From Pseudomonadota bacterium (GTDB taxonomy: Bacteria; Pseudomonadota; Gammaproteobacteria; Burkholderiales; Burkholderiaceae_B), in contig JAFACG010000017.1 of assembly GCA_023425645.1 (NCBI GenBank), positions 31,071 to 95,070 on the forward strand: 64,000 bases of DNA. Direction: 5' to 3'. Within the stretch, counting starts at the first letter, position 1, and every line of letters begins with the position of its first letter. The position numbers were made by a program, and so were the translations under genes. Under the pieces are notes generated by a model. That model ran no database searches and was not told where the DNA came from. It worked only from the letters and a program-made list of their open reading frames with translations. Below are positions 1-7,162 of this stretch, piece after piece.

Positions 1-2
1 TC

Positions 3-1235
3 CTGGACATGGCCGGCCTGGCCCAGAAGGGCGGCGCGGTGCTCAGCCACGTCCAGATCGCCCGCCATCCCGACCTGCTGCACGCCACCCGCGTGCCCAC
101 GGGCGAAGCGTCGCTGCTCATCGGCAGCGACGCCCTGGTCAGCGCCTCCACCGAAGTGCTGAGCCGCGTGAGCCGCGACCAGACCCGCGCCATCATCAAC
201 ACCGCCGCCAGCCCGACCTCGGACCTGATCGGCAACGCGCACTGGAAGTTCCCTCTGAAGACGGCCTGCACCGACATCGAGAACGCCATCGGCAGCCACA
301 CCCGCTACCTGGACGCCAACGCCCTGGCCGTGCACGTGATGGGCGACGCCATCTACGCCAATCCCATCCTGCTGGGCTACGCCTTCCAGCGCGGCTGGAT
401 TCCGCTGCAGATGAACAGCCTGCTGCGCGCCATCGAACTGAACGGCGTGGCCGTGGAAGCCAACCGCCAGGCCTTCCAATGGGGCCGGCTGGCCGCCGCG
501 CGCGGCATGCAGGCGCTGATGGAAGGCTCGGAGCCCAGCGCCCGCCCCGTCGCCTTTCCCGAAACCGTGCAGTCCCTGGTCAAGCGGATGGAGGCCCACC
601 TGAGCGCCTACCAGAATCCGGACTGGGCCCAGCGCTACCGCGACGCCATCGACCCCCTGCTGGCGCGCGAAGCCCGGCTGGGGCTGGACAAGTCCCTGCC
701 CCTGACCCGCACGGCTGCCACTCAACTGGCCAGGCTGATGAGCTACAAGGACGAGTACGAAGTCGCGCGCCTCTATACCGACCCGGCTTTCCTGGACAAG
801 CTGCGCGCCCAGTTCGCCGGAGAACCGGGCACGGACTATCAGATCCAGTATCATCTGGCGCCGCCCATCCTGGGACGCAAGAACAGCCAGGGCCAGCCCA
901 TCAAGAGCCGTTTCGGGCCTTCCACCATGACGCTGTTCCGCTTCCTGGCGCGGCTGCGCGGCCTGCGCGGCACGCCGCTGGACGTGTTCGGCTACAGTCA
1001 GGAACGCCGCCACGAACGCCAGGGCATCGAGGATTACCTGGCCGACCTGGCCGAGGTCTGCGAACACCTGAACGCGGACAATATCGAAACCGCCCAGCGC
1101 TGGCTGAGCTACCCTGAACTGATACGCGGCTATGGCTACATCAAGGAAGCCGGACGCCTGAAGGCCTATGCGCTGCGCGAACAGCAGCGCGGCCAGTTCC
1201 GGGCGCGCACCGAACCGCGCCAGCACGTCGCCTGA
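3..1235 (+). CDS. Indolepyruvate ferredoxin oxidoreductase, C-terminal part (5' truncated by window edge)
   Basis: The reading frame is open from the first bases, so only the last 410 or so residues are visible. The family oxidatively decarboxylates arylpyruvates (indolepyruvate, phenylpyruvate) to acyl-CoA with ferredoxin as electron acceptor. The visible part begins in the gamma-type segment (GLAQKGGAVLSHVQ, near residue 5), which is characteristic of the fused single-chain indolepyruvate oxidoreductases of about 1150 residues. It ends with the long C-terminal extension (RFLARLRGLRGTPLDVFGYSQ and a helical tail) typical of proteobacterial fused forms. The thiamine-diphosphate and iron-sulfur domains would lie upstream of the window. 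A strong hairpin terminator follows, so this is the end of its transcript. I am confident of the family; the exact substrate is inferred. Confidence 0.88.
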   Translation: MDMAGLAQKGGAVLSHVQIARHPDLLHATRVPTGEASLLIGSDALVSASTEVLSRVSRDQTRAIINTAASPTSDLIGNAHWKFPLKTACTDIENAIGSHTRYLDANALAVHVMGDAIYANPILLGYAFQRGWIPLQMNSLLRAIELNGVAVEANRQAFQWGRLAAARGMQALMEGSEPSARPVAFPETVQSLVKRMEAHLSAYQNPDWAQRYRDAIDPLLAREARLGLDKSLPLTRTAATQLARLMSYKDEYEVARLYTDPAFLDKLRAQFAGEPGTDYQIQYHLAPPILGRKNSQGQPIKSRFGPSTMTLFRFLARLRGLRGTPLDVFGYSQERRHERQGIEDYLADLAEVCEHLNADNIETAQRWLSYPELIRGYGYIKEAGRLKAYALREQQRGQFRARTEPRQHVA

Positions 1236-1329
1236 GCACGCGCCAAAGCGCACCGGCTCCCTCGTTCGCGAAGGGGCCGGAACTCCCCACACCTCCCCGG
1301 GCGGTGCCGGTTCCCGCCGCTCGTTTCCA

Positions 1330-1361
1330 GCCCCGGACCGGATCAGGTCCGGGGCCTTTTT
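1330..1361 (+). terminator. Rho-independent terminator after the oxidoreductase
   Basis: A 10-base-pair GC-rich stem (GCCCCGGACC pairing with GGTCCGGGGC) with a six-base loop is followed by C and six T. Confidence 0.85.
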
Positions 1362-1456
1362 ACCGCAGGGCCCAGCGGGAAAAACTGTCATACAATCGAG
1401 GCGAATCCAATCTTCGTTCCGCCGCCGGCGCCCGGCGCGGCGCGGGACAGCTCCTT

Positions 1457-3346
1457 ATGCGCCACCTCATCTATCTGTTCGTTCCCTCGGCCCTGATCCT
1501 GCTGACCTCTTTCCGGCTGGCCTTCGCATTCTGGCAATGGCCGCGCGTGCGCCAGGCCGGCGGCCTCGTTCCCGTGCTGCTGGGCGGACTGCGCATCGAC
1601 GCGCTGATGATCGCCGCCCTGTGCGCGCCGGTCGCCCTGCTGGCTCCCTGGCTGGGCCACCATGCCTGGGCCACGACCGCAGCCGCGGTCTGGTTCACGT
1701 TCGCCTGGTTCATGCTGGCCCTGCTGGAAGTGTCCACGCCCCAGTTCATCATCGAATACGACACCCGGCCCAACCGCCTCTACGTGGACTACCTCAAGCA
1801 CCCCCAGGAAGTCCTGGGCATGCTCTGGAAAGGCTACAAGCTGATGATCGCCGCCGCCCTGGCGGGCCTGGCGCTGATCGTCTGGTCGGGCTGGACGATT
1901 TTCGGCAACTCCGCCCCCGATCCCGTCATGAGCTGGTGGCTGCGTCCCCTGTGGATGCTGGCCGCCGCCGCCCTGTGCGCCCTGGCCATACGCGGCACGC
2001 CGGCGCACCGTCCCATCAATCCCTCCACCGTGGCCTGGTGCGGCGACAGCATGGTCAATACCCTGCCCCTGAACTCGCTATACAACGTGGCCTATGCCGT
2101 CTACAGCATGAAGAACGAGCGTTCGGCGCAGGACATCTACGGCCACATGGATCCGCAGCGCATGAACGAGATCGTGCGCCAAGCCGCGCAGTTGCCGCCC
2201 GGCCCCGCGGCCCTGCCCACCCTGCACCGCCAGCAGCCCACCCACGCCCGGCCCCGCAAGCCCAAGCTGGTGCTGATCGTCGAGGAAAGCCTGGGCGCGC
2301 AGTACGTGGGCAACCTGGGCGGCGCGGGCCTGACGCCGGAGCTGGACCAGCTGGCCCTGACGGGCTGGAACTTCCGTCGCGCCTACGCCACCGGCACCCG
2401 CTCGGTGCGCGGCCTGGAAGCCGTCAGTGCGGGCTTCCCGCCCACCGTGGCCGACGCCGCGCTGCGCCTGCCCGGCTCCCAGAGCCGCTTCTTCACCCTG
2501 GCCCAGCTGCTCAAGGAACAAGGCTACCGCTCGCGCTTCATCTACGGCGGCGAAGCCCACTTCGACAACATGAAGAGCTTCTTCCTGGGCAACGGCTTCG
2601 ACGAGCTGCATGAACAGTCCAGCTTCGAGTCGCCGCAATTCGTGGGCACCTGGGGCGCCAGCGACGAGGACATGTTCAACAAGCTGCACGAGCTGCTCAG
2701 CCGGGACGGCGACCAGCCAACGCTGACGCTGGCCTTCTCGGTCAGCAATCACTCGCCCTGGGAGTATCCGGCCGGCCGCATCCAGGTGCAGGGCGACCCG
2801 GCCACCGTGGAGAACACCGTGCGCTACGCGGACTGGGCCATCGGCGATTTCTTCCGCAAGGCGCGCGCGGCCGACTACTGGGACGACACCCTGTTCCTGA
2901 TCGTGGCCGATCACGACTCGCGCGTGGGCGGCGCCAGCCTGGTGCCTCTCAAGCACTTCCACATTCCCGCCCTGATCCTGGGCGGCGGCGTGCCGGCCCG
3001 CCAGGACGAACGCATCATCAGCCAGATCGACCTGGCGCCCACCCTGCTCTCGCTCATGGGCATAGACTGCGAACACCCCATGATAGGACGCGACCTGACC
3101 CGCCAGGACAGCGGCCGGGCCATGATGCAGTACTACGAGAACTACGGCTACCTGAAGGGCGACATCCTGACCGTGCTGGCCCCGCACCAGGAACCCGGCC
3201 AGTACCGCTTCACCGCGCCGGACCAGTATGTCCCCTTGCCAGAAATCGACGCGGCCCTGGCCGAAGAAGCCCTGGCCCATGTGCTCTGGCCCAGCTGGGC
3301 CTACCACGAGCATGCCTACTCCCTGCCCCACTTGCAGACCCGCTGA
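1457..3346 (+). CDS. LTA synthase/sulfatase-family membrane enzyme (alkaline phosphatase superfamily)
   Basis: The protein has 629 residues from the ATG at 1457 (MRHLIYLF). I chose this start because the first hydrophobic helix begins immediately after it and the upstream frame is not protein-like. Four or five membrane segments occupy residues 1-200, followed by a periplasmic sulfatase fold. Visible motifs are the N-terminal metal/nucleophile region (IVEESLGAQYVG, then AYATGTRSVRGLEA with Thr as the likely nucleophile), SNHSPWEYP, and the late metal site VADHDSR. The family includes lipoteichoic acid synthases and, in Gram-negative bacteria, phosphoethanolamine or glycerophosphate transferases that modify periplasmic glycans or lipids. 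The substrate cannot be read from the sequence. It appears monocistronic, with tRNA-Pro just downstream. Confidence 0.82.
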   Translation: MRHLIYLFVPSALILLTSFRLAFAFWQWPRVRQAGGLVPVLLGGLRIDALMIAALCAPVALLAPWLGHHAWATTAAAVWFTFAWFMLALLEVSTPQFIIEYDTRPNRLYVDYLKHPQEVLGMLWKGYKLMIAAALAGLALIVWSGWTIFGNSAPDPVMSWWLRPLWMLAAAALCALAIRGTPAHRPINPSTVAWCGDSMVNTLPLNSLYNVAYAVYSMKNERSAQDIYGHMDPQRMNEIVRQAAQLPPGPAALPTLHRQQPTHARPRKPKLVLIVEESLGAQYVGNLGGAGLTPELDQLALTGWNFRRAYATGTRSVRGLEAVSAGFPPTVADAALRLPGSQSRFFTLAQLLKEQGYRSRFIYGGEAHFDNMKSFFLGNGFDELHEQSSFESPQFVGTWGASDEDMFNKLHELLSRDGDQPTLTLAFSVSNHSPWEYPAGRIQVQGDPATVENTVRYADWAIGDFFRKARAADYWDDTLFLIVADHDSRVGGASLVPLKHFHIPALILGGGVPARQDERIISQIDLAPTLLSLMGIDCEHPMIGRDLTRQDSGRAMMQYYENYGYLKGDILTVLAPHQEPGQYRFTAPDQYVPLPEIDAALAEEALAHVLWPSWAYHEHAYSLPHLQTR

Positions 3347-3379
3347 GGCGGCCCGGATGGCATTCACGCTGTCCGAGCC

Positions 3380-3408
3380 TTGACCTTGAGGCGAAATCCA
3401 TCTATGAT
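3380..3408 (+). promoter_or_regulatory. Promoter of the first tRNA-Pro gene
   Basis: A TTGACC -35 element (3380-3385) and a TATGAT -10 element (3403-3408) are separated by 17 bases, 13 bases before the tRNA 5' end. Confidence 0.65.
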
Positions 3409-3421
3409 GCTTGTCTTTAGT

Positions 3422-3498
<77 letters not shown>

Positions 3499-3506
3499 CC
3501 CCTTTG

Positions 3507-3534
3507 AAAAAGCACCGTTCACCGGTGCTTTTTT
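3507..3534 (+). terminator. Terminator after tRNA-Pro copy 1
   Basis: An 11-base-pair stem (AAAAAGCACCG with CGGTGCTTTTT) with a five-base loop ends in a T run. Confidence 0.85.
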
Positions 3535-3578
3535 GCTATTGGCCCCCTACGGGGCGGACCTGATCGGCAAAGAACGCC

Positions 3579-3839
3579 ATGAGCAATCTGAACATCCTGG
3601 GTTTGAGCTGTTTGGCCCTGTTTCTGGCGCTGCTGACCCTGCCCACGGCCTTTCTGCTGCTGCCCGTTCTGCTCCTGCCCGCCCTCTCGTGCCTGATCAG
3701 CATCCTGGTCTACCGGCGCGGCCTGCGCGGACAGAAGCGCCCTCCAGGCCTGAAGATCATCGCGCTGCTGCCCATTCCGGTGGCGCTGACCGTTTTCTGG
3801 ATCTGCTTCCAATGGATCTCCACCCGCTACCGGGCCTGA
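3579..3839 (+). CDS. Small hydrophobic membrane protein of unknown function
   Basis: The predicted 86-residue protein has a nearly continuous hydrophobic stretch at residues 6-44, a positively charged connector (YRRGLRGQKRPPG), then another hydrophobic helix at about 58-80. This suggests two or three membrane spans with the basic loop in the cytoplasm. I recognise no family. It is convergent with the DUF421 gene 13 bases downstream and lies inside the segment between the two identical tRNA-Pro genes. The evidence is the hydrophobicity pattern and a tidy fit between the tRNA terminator and the next gene; it may still be spurious. Confidence 0.55.
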   Translation: MSNLNILGLSCLALFLALLTLPTAFLLLPVLLLPALSCLISILVYRRGLRGQKRPPGLKIIALLPIPVALTVFWICFQWISTRYRA

Positions 3840-3852
3840 GAAGCACCGAAAC

Positions 3853-4341
3853 CTAGCTTTTCTTCAAAAAGCTCAGCTTTCCATTGGGCTCGATGTAGGC
3901 GACCCGAACCTCGTCCAGCGACTCGATGCCTGCGAGCCGCATCTCGCTCATGATCTCCTCCCGGGTCACGTATTCCCGCCTCATGTTGTGCCATTGCAGC
4001 TCCCCGTCGCGGACCACGCAGACCTTGCGCGCGGTCGCCAGCCTGTTCAGCAGAGGAAAGCGATACATCAGCCAATCGATGATGTACCCCCAGGCCACGA
4101 TGGTGGCCGCCACCAGCAAGCCATCGGTCAGCGAATTGCTGCCGCCGGTCATGGCATTGCCGCTGGCGTCGGCAATCAGCAACAGGATCAGCAGATCGGC
4201 CGGGCCCAGCGAGCCGAGCTCGCGCCGGCCCGCCAGCCGGAGCAGGATGAACAATACGAAATACACGACGGTTCCCCGGAGCACGGACTCCAGGACCGGA
4301 TTCTCCAGTTCGAAAGCCGTGCTCCAGATGGCGCCGTCCAT
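3853..4341 (-). CDS. DUF421 (YetF-type) membrane protein
   Basis: A 162-residue protein with the DUF421 layout. An N-terminal helix lies at about residues 21-38 and the conserved RLAGRRELGSLGPADLLILLLIADASGNAM motif region at about 36-65. One more helix lies at 72-92, and a C-terminal cytoplasmic domain contains the family's typical VVRDGELQWHNMRREYVTREEIMSEMRLAGI stretch. The family's molecular function is poorly known; YetF proteins are membrane anchored and often near stress genes. It lies 13 bases downstream of the cytochrome c gene on the same strand, so it is probably the last gene of the amine oxidase-cytochrome operon. Confidence 0.88.
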   Translation of the reverse strand: MDGAIWSTAFELENPVLESVLRGTVVYFVLFILLRLAGRRELGSLGPADLLILLLIADASGNAMTGGSNSLTDGLLVAATIVAWGYIIDWLMYRFPLLNRLATARKVCVVRDGELQWHNMRREYVTREEIMSEMRLAGIESLDEVRVAYIEPNGKLSFLKKS

Positions 4342-4354
4342 GCCGCTCTCCCGG

Positions 4355-4771
4355 TCAGTTCAGATCGAAATACTGATGATCCTTGGGCCGTTGGGCCGCC
4401 ACGTCCTTGGCGGTGACCTTGTCAGTGTAATTATCGCCGAAATGCGTGCGGATATAATTGACCACTTCGGCAATCTGCTCGTCGTTGAGCACGCCTCCCA
4501 GGCCCGGCATGCCCTTGTTGCCCACCATCACCATGAAGATGGGGTAGCCGGCGGCCGCCAGTTTGGGATTGTTGGCCAGGGCCGGATACTTGCCGGCTCC
4601 TTCGGCGCCTTTACCCCCGGCCATGTGGCAGGAAATACAGACCTGGTCGTAGATCTCCTGGCCGGTCTTCTGGGTGAATACCTCCGTGTCCCCGCCCACC
4701 ACGGCCGTATCGGCCATGCTGACGCTCAGCAGGCCCGAAGCAATGAAAACAGCAAGCGATCGCAGAATCAT
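4355..4771 (-). CDS. Periplasmic c-type cytochrome, likely electron acceptor of the adjacent amine oxidase
   Basis: The 138-residue product has a Sec signal peptide (MILRSLAVFIASGLLSVSMA, cleavage likely after residue 20). A single haem-binding CISCH sits at about residues 45-49, and a candidate axial methionine lies in KGMPGLGG at about 86-93. The rest is a mono-haem cytochrome c class I domain (LNDEQIAEVVNYIRTHFG). Its ATG overlaps the TGA of the upstream flavoprotein gene (ATGA), so the two are translationally coupled. Both proteins are exported, which suggests they work together in the periplasm. In Pseudomonas putida S16 the flavoprotein NicA2 passes electrons to the neighbouring cytochrome CycN. 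The same arrangement here supports, but does not prove, an electron-transfer pair. Confidence 0.9.
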   Translation of the reverse strand: MILRSLAVFIASGLLSVSMADTAVVGGDTEVFTQKTGQEIYDQVCISCHMAGGKGAEGAGKYPALANNPKLAAAGYPIFMVMVGNKGMPGLGGVLNDEQIAEVVNYIRTHFGDNYTDKVTAKDVAAQRPKDHQYFDLN

Positions 4772-6396
4772 GACTTGTCTCCTTGATTGTCGGCCTGACG
4801 ATTGCCCGTCACGTGCGCGTGCAGGCGGGTAATGGCGTTCAGGGCGGACAGGATCGCGCCCTCCTGCCAGGCATTCACATACGAGGCGTGCTCGCCGGCC
4901 AGCACCAGATTGCCGTCGATCTTGCACAGACTCTCGTAGTGCGCCTTGCGGGTCTGTTCGGTCCACATGCCGTAGCAGCCCAGCGTCCAGGGCACGCGGT
5001 GCCAGGCCACGGACACGCCGCTCTCGAACTCGTCCTTGTATTGCTTGTGGATCTGCGCGCCATATTCCACCGCCTTCTGGACCCGCTCCTCCGGGCTGAG
5101 CGATGACCATTCCATGGCTGAAGGGCCGAACATGTATCCGCCCAGCAGCACGCCTTTCCTGGAGGACAACATGCCAGTGCTGGGATAGGAGATCTGCGTG
5201 ATGGGCAGATCCGTATAGGTGATGCCGCCGTAGATGGCCTCATCGTCCTCCCAGAAGCGCCGCTTGAACTGCAGGCCGATCTTGACCGAAGGGGCGTACG
5301 GCACGGCGTCGATGGCGGCCAGCATTTCCTTGCTGGCATCCAGTTCGATCTGGCTGAGGATGGACAGGGGAATCGTGCATACGCACCAGTCCGCCGTTTC
5401 CTTGGACTCCTTGCCGCTGTTGTGGTCCGTATAGGCCACGGTGACCTTGCCGTCGGCTTGCTTGATGGCCGTCACCTTGGCGTTGAAGGTGATCAAGCCC
5501 TCCAGTTCCCGGCCGAAGGCCGCGCCGATCTGGTCCATGCCCCCCACCGGCTGGAACATGGTCTGCTGGAACTCGTACAGGTCGTGGATGCCCATGTTGT
5601 GCCAGACATCGGACCGGACGATGTCGGTCAGGGCCAGGGGTTCGGAAAATATGGGCTCTGCCCCCAGCCCGCCGCCCGCATCGCGCTCGAAGCCGCGCAC
5701 CGAGGAACTGGCCATGCCCTTGACATACGCCATGTTCTTGTCCAAGGCTCCCCAGCTGCGCAGCGCCTCCAGCATCCGCTCCTGGTCTTCCTTGGACAGG
5801 GGCTCGTCCAGCTTGCCGGCATTGATGGCTTTGGACATCAGTTCGGCCACCTGCCCCTGAAAGTCGGCGTGGATATGGCGAAAACGCTGCGGCGTGCCGT
5901 TGAAATGGCCGCTGCTGTGCAGATAGGCGTTGAAGTTGTACTGGATGAAGGGTTCCAGCTTGACGTTCAGGCGCTTGCAGTAATCCAGCAAGGCGCGGTG
6001 GTGGAAAGGAATCCGCCATGGACCGGGATTGATGTACTGGTCCTTGTCGAACTTGACGTCCTGCCTGGCTCCGCCCAGTTCGGTAAAGCTGTCCCCGCCG
6101 TGGAGCGACCAGTTGCGGCCGCCGACCTTCTCGCGGTATTCCAGGATCTTGACCTTGTAGCCCGCATTGCGCAGCTCCAGCGCCGACACCATGCCGGCCA
6201 GTCCCGCGCCCAGGACCAGCACGGTGGTGCCCTCCCTGGGCTTGCCCTCCAGCCGGATGGGGCCGTCGTAGCTGCCCTCGGCCGCATGTCCCAGCTTCAT
6301 CATCGCCTGGTACATGGCGGCGCCGCCGGCGGCGTACCCCACCATGGTCAGGAAACGCCGCCGTGTCAGCGTCTGGCTCTCTAGCAATATGCTCAT
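4768..6396 (-). CDS. Tat-exported flavin monoamine oxidase-family enzyme (possible amine dehydrogenase)
   Basis: The protein has 542 residues from the ATG at 6396, which is preceded by a GAGGAGAG ribosome site. A twin-arginine signal is visible (LTRRRFLTMVGYAAGGAAMY, residues 10-29). It is followed by the FAD-binding Rossmann motif VLVLGAGLAGMVSALELRNAGYKVKILEYREKVGGRN at about 58-95 and the C-terminal FAD motif LVLAGEHASYVNAWQEGAILS near 500-520. This is the flavin amine oxidase family (monoamine oxidase, L-amino acid oxidase, NicA2). The gene overlaps the following cytochrome c gene by four bases. Together with Tat export, this suggests a periplasmic dehydrogenase using cytochrome c rather than oxygen, as known for NicA2/CycN. 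The amine substrate is unknown. It lies between duplicated tRNA-Pro genes. Confidence 0.9.
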   Translation of the reverse strand: MSILLESQTLTRRRFLTMVGYAAGGAAMYQAMMKLGHAAEGSYDGPIRLEGKPREGTTVLVLGAGLAGMVSALELRNAGYKVKILEYREKVGGRNWSLHGGDSFTELGGARQDVKFDKDQYINPGPWRIPFHHRALLDYCKRLNVKLEPFIQYNFNAYLHSSGHFNGTPQRFRHIHADFQGQVAELMSKAINAGKLDEPLSKEDQERMLEALRSWGALDKNMAYVKGMASSSVRGFERDAGGGLGAEPIFSEPLALTDIVRSDVWHNMGIHDLYEFQQTMFQPVGGMDQIGAAFGRELEGLITFNAKVTAIKQADGKVTVAYTDHNSGKESKETADWCVCTIPLSILSQIELDASKEMLAAIDAVPYAPSVKIGLQFKRRFWEDDEAIYGGITYTDLPITQISYPSTGMLSSRKGVLLGGYMFGPSAMEWSSLSPEERVQKAVEYGAQIHKQYKDEFESGVSVAWHRVPWTLGCYGMWTEQTRKAHYESLCKIDGNLVLAGEHASYVNAWQEGAILSALNAITRLHAHVTGNRQADNQGDKS

Positions 6397-6596
6397 CTCG
6401 TTCTCTCCTCTGGAAAACCCGATGAGCAGCACTCGCGCCCTGTTCTATTTTTGACCCCCGGTGCTCTGAATGCCGCCCATTTCTGAAAAACAAACAAGGA
6501 TCACAAAGCAAGGATTTAGCGTGGTCGCTCGAACAAACTATAGCTCAGCGGGATGGGCAAACCAGAGTAGGGATACAGACATTTACAGCGAAGCAG

Positions 6597-6677
6597 CTAA
6601 TTTTCACCTTAAAGCACTTATTCGTTCTTCTAATTACAGGGCGGTAACTAATTTTGACCTTAAAGCATTTATTCGTT
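6597..6677. repeat. Two-copy direct repeat, 51-base spacing
   Basis: Both copies begin CTAATTTT and end TTATTCGTT. They differ only at the ninth base (C or G) and the twenty-first base (C or T). The spacing of 51 bases is a multiple of three. Confidence 0.8.
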
Positions 6678-6697
6678 GACAATGAACGAGGCGCTGC

Positions 6698-6726
6698 TTG
6701 CCAATTTCAAAAACCGGGGATATAAT
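6698..6726 (+). promoter_or_regulatory. Promoter of the second tRNA-Pro gene
   Basis: A TTGCCA -35 element (6698-6703) and a perfect TATAAT -10 element (6721-6726) lie 17 bases apart. The -10 box ends 12 bases before the tRNA. The promoter differs from that of copy 1. Confidence 0.75.
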
Positions 6727-6738
6727 TTTTTTCTTAGT

Positions 6739-6815
<77 letters not shown>

Positions 6816-6823
6816 CCTAATGC

Positions 6824-6860
6824 AACGGCCTTTTTGGAAAGATCCAAAAAGGCCGTTTTC
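6824..6860 (+). terminator. Terminator after tRNA-Pro copy 2
   Basis: A 14-base-pair stem (AACGGCCTTTTTGG with CCAAAAAGGCCGTT) is followed by TTC and more T. It is unrelated in sequence to the terminator after copy 1. Confidence 0.8.
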
Positions 6861-6918
6861 ATTTTGCAGGGCAAAGCCAGCCTCGCCGTCATGGGCGAAG
6901 CCGGCTCAAAAAAGGAGT

Positions 6919-7140
6919 TCAGTCCAGCGCCTTCACCTGCCGGTCGATTTCAATGGCGCCCACGCCTTCCACCCGCTCAAGAAGATCCAGAAGAGGGCTG
7001 TCGATGGAGCCCGAGACGAGCCCGACCGTGCGCATCTCCCGCTCGACGAGCAGGCCGACGCGCCGGCAGTCCTCCACGACCTGCTCGAAGCGGTCGCGCC
7101 AGGCATCCTGAATGATGATGTTCAATCGAATATAGGACAT
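6919..7140 (-). CDS. Small I9/propeptide-like protein next to a subtilase (candidate inhibitor or chaperone)
   Basis: The protein has 73 residues from the ATG at 7140 (MSYIRLNIII). An in-frame upstream start would overlap the protease gene. The C-terminal half, VGLVSGSIDSPLLDLLERVEGVGAIEIDRQVKA, follows the pattern of the peptidase inhibitor I9/subtilisin propeptide fold: a beta strand, a helix, then GVxxVExDxxV. It has no signal peptide. It is 22 bases downstream of the subtilase on the same strand and is probably cotranscribed. Stand-alone I9-like proteins that inhibit or help fold subtilases are known, and I infer that role here from fold pattern and context only. Confidence 0.65.
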   Translation of the reverse strand: MSYIRLNIIIQDAWRDRFEQVVEDCRRVGLLVEREMRTVGLVSGSIDSPLLDLLERVEGVGAIEIDRQVKALD

Positions 7141-7162
7141 GGCAATCCAGAACAAAAAATGA

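Larger units (their letters stand above)
6397..6738. other. AT-rich intergenic region with a 51-base-period direct repeat
   Basis: This gap between the amine oxidase start and the second tRNA-Pro is much richer in A and T than its surroundings. It contains two 30-base direct repeats (6597-6626 and 6648-6677) with only two mismatches. The similarity continues more weakly upstream, so the unit is about 51 bases. I see no convincing gene. It should also carry the promoter of the leftward amine oxidase operon. Confidence 0.6.

Noticed and set aside
6470-6679. A 69-codon frame over the 51-base repeat encoding a repeated LKA-IR peptide
   Set aside because: The start has no ribosome site and the peptide is unlike known proteins; the repeated amino acids come from the DNA repeat. 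Kept only as a repeat.
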